Origin: Natrinema altunense
GTDB lineage: Archaea > Halobacteriota > Halobacteria > Halobacteriales > Natrialbaceae
Length of the DNA: 64,000 nt
Assembly: GCF_000731985.1 (NCBI RefSeq)
Contig: NZ_JNCS01000003.1
Span: 1 to 64,000 of the forward strand
Reading direction: 5' to 3'
The notes beneath the pieces are model-generated. The model worked only from the letters and a program-made list of their open reading frames with translations, did no database searches and was not told the origin of the DNA. Position numbers and translations under genes: made by a program. Shown here piece after piece: positions 61,941 to 64,000 of this stretch (positions are counted from its first letter, which is position 1; every line of letters begins with the position of its first letter).

Positions 61941-62735
61941 ATGGCCCGCGACTCACCATCGGACGACGCGATCATCGCTGCGGCGGACGTCGTCGACGTC
62001 CTTCGCCAGTTCGGCCTCTCCGACGAGGAGATCGTCGGCGGCGCGATCGAAGCCCCCGATTCGATACGCGACGCGACGAAAGCGGTCGCCGTCGACGGGG
62101 CCGTCGTACGGGGACTCGGTACCGGTGGCGACCCCGACCGCGCGAAAACCGGGACGGTACAGGGCGTCCTGAGCGAGAGCGGCCGCGGCGTGACCGTGGA
62201 CAACACGTACCACCACAAACGCACCCTCGAGGTCCCGCTCGACAGAGCGCTGGCCGAGTTCGGGTACGGGTTCGAATTTCGGAGCGTCGGGAGCGACGAG
62301 TGGATCGAACCCGAGCACCCCGATCATCCCAGAGCGTTCCGGCTGGTCGTAGTCGACGATGCGAACGACCCCGTTGCGACGGCCGCGTTTCGATATCCGC
62401 CGACCGACGGCGCGCATCCGAGTCGCCTGTGTCGAGCCCTCGGGACGGCACTGAACGACACCGTTCTCGCCGCGATCGACGTCCGCATGCTCCTCCTCGA
62501 CGACGGGAGCGGATCGTTCAAGTGGGTCGTCGTCGATCGGGAGACGCTCGAGACGCTGGCGTCGGCGTACGGGCCGACGCTTGCGGTGTTCGGGGAGCCG
62601 CTCGTGCGGCGCGGGCCGGAGTACAAATACGGCTTCCGGGAGATCGACCGGTCCGCCGCGGTCGATCATCAATCCGAATTCGGGGTTCCAGAACCCGAGA
62701 AGACGTTCGCGATCGAACGGGCGTACGACCTGTAG
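61941..62735 (+). CDS. Conserved haloarchaeal protein of unknown function
   Basis: 264 residues from MARDSPSDDAIIAAAD. The protein is a mostly soluble, acidic chain: an N-terminal helical part (DVVDVLRQFGLSDEEIVGGA) followed by a beta-rich domain (LEVPLDRALAEFGYGFEF, RAFRLVVVDDANDP, MLLLDDGSGSFKWVVVDRET). No motif of known function. A TATATC element at 61891-61896 supports either this ATG with a short leader or the ATG at 61914 as a nearly leaderless start. Function unknown. Confidence 0.68.
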   Translation: MARDSPSDDAIIAAADVVDVLRQFGLSDEEIVGGAIEAPDSIRDATKAVAVDGAVVRGLGTGGDPDRAKTGTVQGVLSESGRGVTVDNTYHHKRTLEVPLDRALAEFGYGFEFRSVGSDEWIEPEHPDHPRAFRLVVVDDANDPVATAAFRYPPTDGAHPSRLCRALGTALNDTVLAAIDVRMLLLDDGSGSFKWVVVDRETLETLASAYGPTLAVFGEPLVRRGPEYKYGFREIDRSAAVDHQSEFGVPEPEKTFAIERAYDL

Positions 62736-62861
62736 GGGACGTCGCGTCGTCGCTCGACCGTTTCACCACGGAAATGACAGGTAGTGAGACTGCCGACATC
62801 GGTGTCGCGGCCGCTCGAGGGGATCGAAAGACGGAATACCGACACGTTCGTAGCCGAGCAC

Positions 62862-63179
62862 ATGTCAGTCAAGGTGTCCGAGTCGACGGGCTACGGGCCG
62901 AACACCCAGATGTCACTGTTCGGCTATATCATGGCCGCAGTGCTCGTGGTCGTTCTCATCCCGTTGATCCCCGTTCTCGTTCCCGTCTGGATTCTCTGGA
63001 AAGTGTTCGTCGCGGACGAGGAGTTCGAGCACAGCTTCGAAACCTGGCGTCGCGAGTCCGGGCGCACTGGCTCGGGCCGTCACGATTCCGCCGAACCGGA
63101 CGCCGAAGACGACGACTCCGAACCCGCAGATGCCGACGCTGCAGACGCCGAGTCCGACCGAACGGCCGCGGAGTCCTAA
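62862..63179 (+). CDS. Small membrane protein with acidic tail
   Basis: 105 residues from MSVKVSESTGYGPNTQM. One long hydrophobic segment, SLFGYIMAAVLVVVLIPLIPVLVPVWILWKVF, forms one or two membrane passes. A 55-residue, strongly acidic tail (AEPDAEDDDSEPADAD) follows. Composition is typical of haloarchaeal cytoplasmic tails. No homologue recognised. It ends 39 bases before the MITE-like element. Confidence 0.7.
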   Translation: MSVKVSESTGYGPNTQMSLFGYIMAAVLVVVLIPLIPVLVPVWILWKVFVADEEFEHSFETWRRESGRTGSGRHDSAEPDAEDDDSEPADADAADAESDRTAAES

Positions 63180-63218
63180 CGCCGGCCCGGTAGGGTCCCG
63201 CTCGAGTGTCCCGTCCGG

Positions 63219-63304
63219 CTATAGTAGCCACTGAAACGATTCACACACTGACCGCAACGTCATCATGCGGTCAGGTGCGCATTGACTTTCAGGGGCTACT
63301 ATAG
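63219..63304. mobile_element. MITE-like nested palindromic element, 86 bp
   Basis: Terminal inverted repeats of 18 bases (CTATAGTAGCC-x-CTGAAA at 63219-63236; the complement at 63287-63304) differ at one position. Inside is a second dyad, CTGACCGCA (63248-63256) and TGCGGTCAG (63266-63274), around a 9-base loop. I recall similar palindromic intergenic sequences as scattered in haloarchaeal genomes. The right repeat covers the last codons and the stop codon of the glutathionyl-hydroquinone-reductase-type gene. No transposase is present. Confidence 0.7.
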
Positions 63305-64000
63305 TCGTCGGTACGCGCCGCCGCGACGAGGTCGGACGGCGGCCCGCCCGGACGGTCGTCGCGGTCGTGGGGAGCCTCGAAGTCCAGGTCGGGGCCGCGA
63401 GCGACGATCCGGTGTGGGTTCACGTCGGGGTGGGTCGTGTAGTAGTGTTCTTTGATGTGAGCCATGTTCACCGTCCCGGCAACGCCAGGGGTCTGATACA
63501 GATCCCGCAGATACGGCCAGAGGTTGTCGTACTCGCGGATGTACTGGACGTTACACATGAAGTGCGTGTGGTAGACGGTATCGAACCGGACGAGCGTCGT
63601 GAACATCGCGATATCCGCTTCGGTCAGCCGATCGCCGGCGAGGTAGCGCCGGTCCGCGAGCACCTCGTCCCAGCGGTCGAGGGCCGAAAAGAGGTCGTCG
63701 ACCGCCTCGTCGTAGGGCCCCTGTTCCGTGGCGAACCCGGCCCGATAGACGCCGTTGTTGATCGGTTCGTAGATATCGTCGATGACCCGGTCGACCTCGT
63801 CGCGGTATCCCTCGGGATAGAGATCGACGTCTCGGGACGCGACGTCGTCGAACTCGGTGTCGAGCATTCGCATGATCTCCGCGGACTCGTTGTTGACGAT
63901 GGTCTCCTCCTCCGTGTCCCAGAGGACCGGGACCGTTACGCGACAGGTCGCGTCCGGGTCCGCACGCACGTACAACTCCCGGAGGAAATCGGCGTCGTGG
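63289..64000 (-). CDS. Glutathione S-transferase-fold protein of the glutathionyl-hydroquinone reductase (ECM4/YqjG) type, partial
   Basis: The 5' end lies beyond the window; at least 237 residues are encoded here. The family pattern is very clear: VPVLWDTEEETIVNNESAEI, PINNGVYRAGFATEQGPYDE, YLAGDRLTEADIAMFTTLVR, FDTVYHTHFMCN and NPHRIVARGPDLDF. Members reduce glutathionylated hydroquinones and chloro-hydroquinones; haloarchaea mostly use gamma-glutamylcysteine instead of glutathione. The catalytic Cys would lie before the visible part. The last residues (YSSP) and the stop codon are supplied by the MITE-like element. Confidence 0.87.
   Translation of the reverse strand, partial: HDADFLRELYVRADPDATCRVTVPVLWDTEEETIVNNESAEIMRMLDTEFDDVASRDVDLYPEGYRDEVDRVIDDIYEPINNGVYRAGFATEQGPYDEAVDDLFSALDRWDEVLADRRYLAGDRLTEADIAMFTTLVRFDTVYHTHFMCNVQYIREYDNLWPYLRDLYQTPGVAGTVNMAHIKEHYYTTHPDVNPHRIVARGPDLDFEAPHDRDDRPGGPPSDLVAAARTDDYSSP

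Overview
The window is chromosomal DNA of an extremely halophilic archaeon (Halobacteria, plausibly Natrialbales such as a Natrinema/Haloterrigena relative; the rank is inference). Evidence: very GC-rich coding DNA with strongly acidic proteins, twin-arginine signals on the exported proteins, TATA boxes about 27 bases upstream of leaderless ATG/GTG starts, archaeal genes (SecE, Spt5/NusG, aEF1-beta, NreA, PolX, Get3) and many small families known only from haloarchaea. About 63 protein genes and two tRNA genes (Ser-CGA, Glu-CTC) are packed closely; no CRISPR array, prophage or replication origin is visible.

Layout. 1-1345: a decayed IS1341-type (IS200/IS605) element with a twice-frameshifted tnpB and a tandem set of tight hairpins at its right end. 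1.4-5.8 kb: Tat-exported HtrA-like protease, secE-spt5, a Tat-exported lipase-like hydrolase, a zinc-finger protein, a PHP phosphoesterase. 5.9-8.7 kb: a minus-strand operon DUF5788-type gene, polX, Mut7-C nuclease. 8.9-15.4 kb: rhomboid protease, endonuclease V, SDR dehydrogenase, HNH-like protein, CPBP protease, DUF192 protein, and a citramalate/isopropylmalate synthase with a long leader. 15.4-20.4 kb: orphan DmsB-like iron-sulfur protein, tRNA-Ser, PEP carboxylase. 20.7-28.2 kb: sugar-nucleotide epimerase, MaoC hydratase, an operon of a CopD-like membrane protein with TusA-like and cytochrome-d1-domain proteins, and several membrane proteins. 28.3-33.8 kb: a 1299-residue hybrid PAS/GAF histidine kinase with a degenerate receiver, tRNA-Glu, a membrane-anchored winged-helix regulator.

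34-40.5 kb: two metallo-beta-lactamase hydrolases, a BioD-like ATPase, a probable class I terpene synthase, an aEF1-beta/zinc-finger operon, and nreA. 40.7-50.8 kb: NhaC antiporter, AI-2E transporter homologue, membrane proteins, PncC, an aminotransferase, a GT2 glycosyltransferase and a Get3/ArsA ATPase. 50.8-64 kb: tandem hairpins between convergent genes, purF, a MutS5-type protein, an HTTM/vitamin K carboxylase-like membrane protein, a redox group (Dps-like ferritin, DyP-like Tat lipoprotein, DUF393 thiol oxidoreductase, 2Fe-2S ferredoxin), an Azf-like dehydrogenase, and at the edge a glutathionyl-hydroquinone-reductase-type gene whose 3' end lies inside an 86-bp palindromic MITE-like element.

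Functionally the window is mostly housekeeping (protein export and quality control, DNA repair, amino acid and purine synthesis, anaplerosis) mixed with poorly studied haloarchaeal genes. The most notable candidates are the terpene synthase-like gene, the CopD-like/TusA/cytochrome-d1 operon, the kinase with a dead receiver, the degenerate DyP homologue, and the tight-hairpin clusters.
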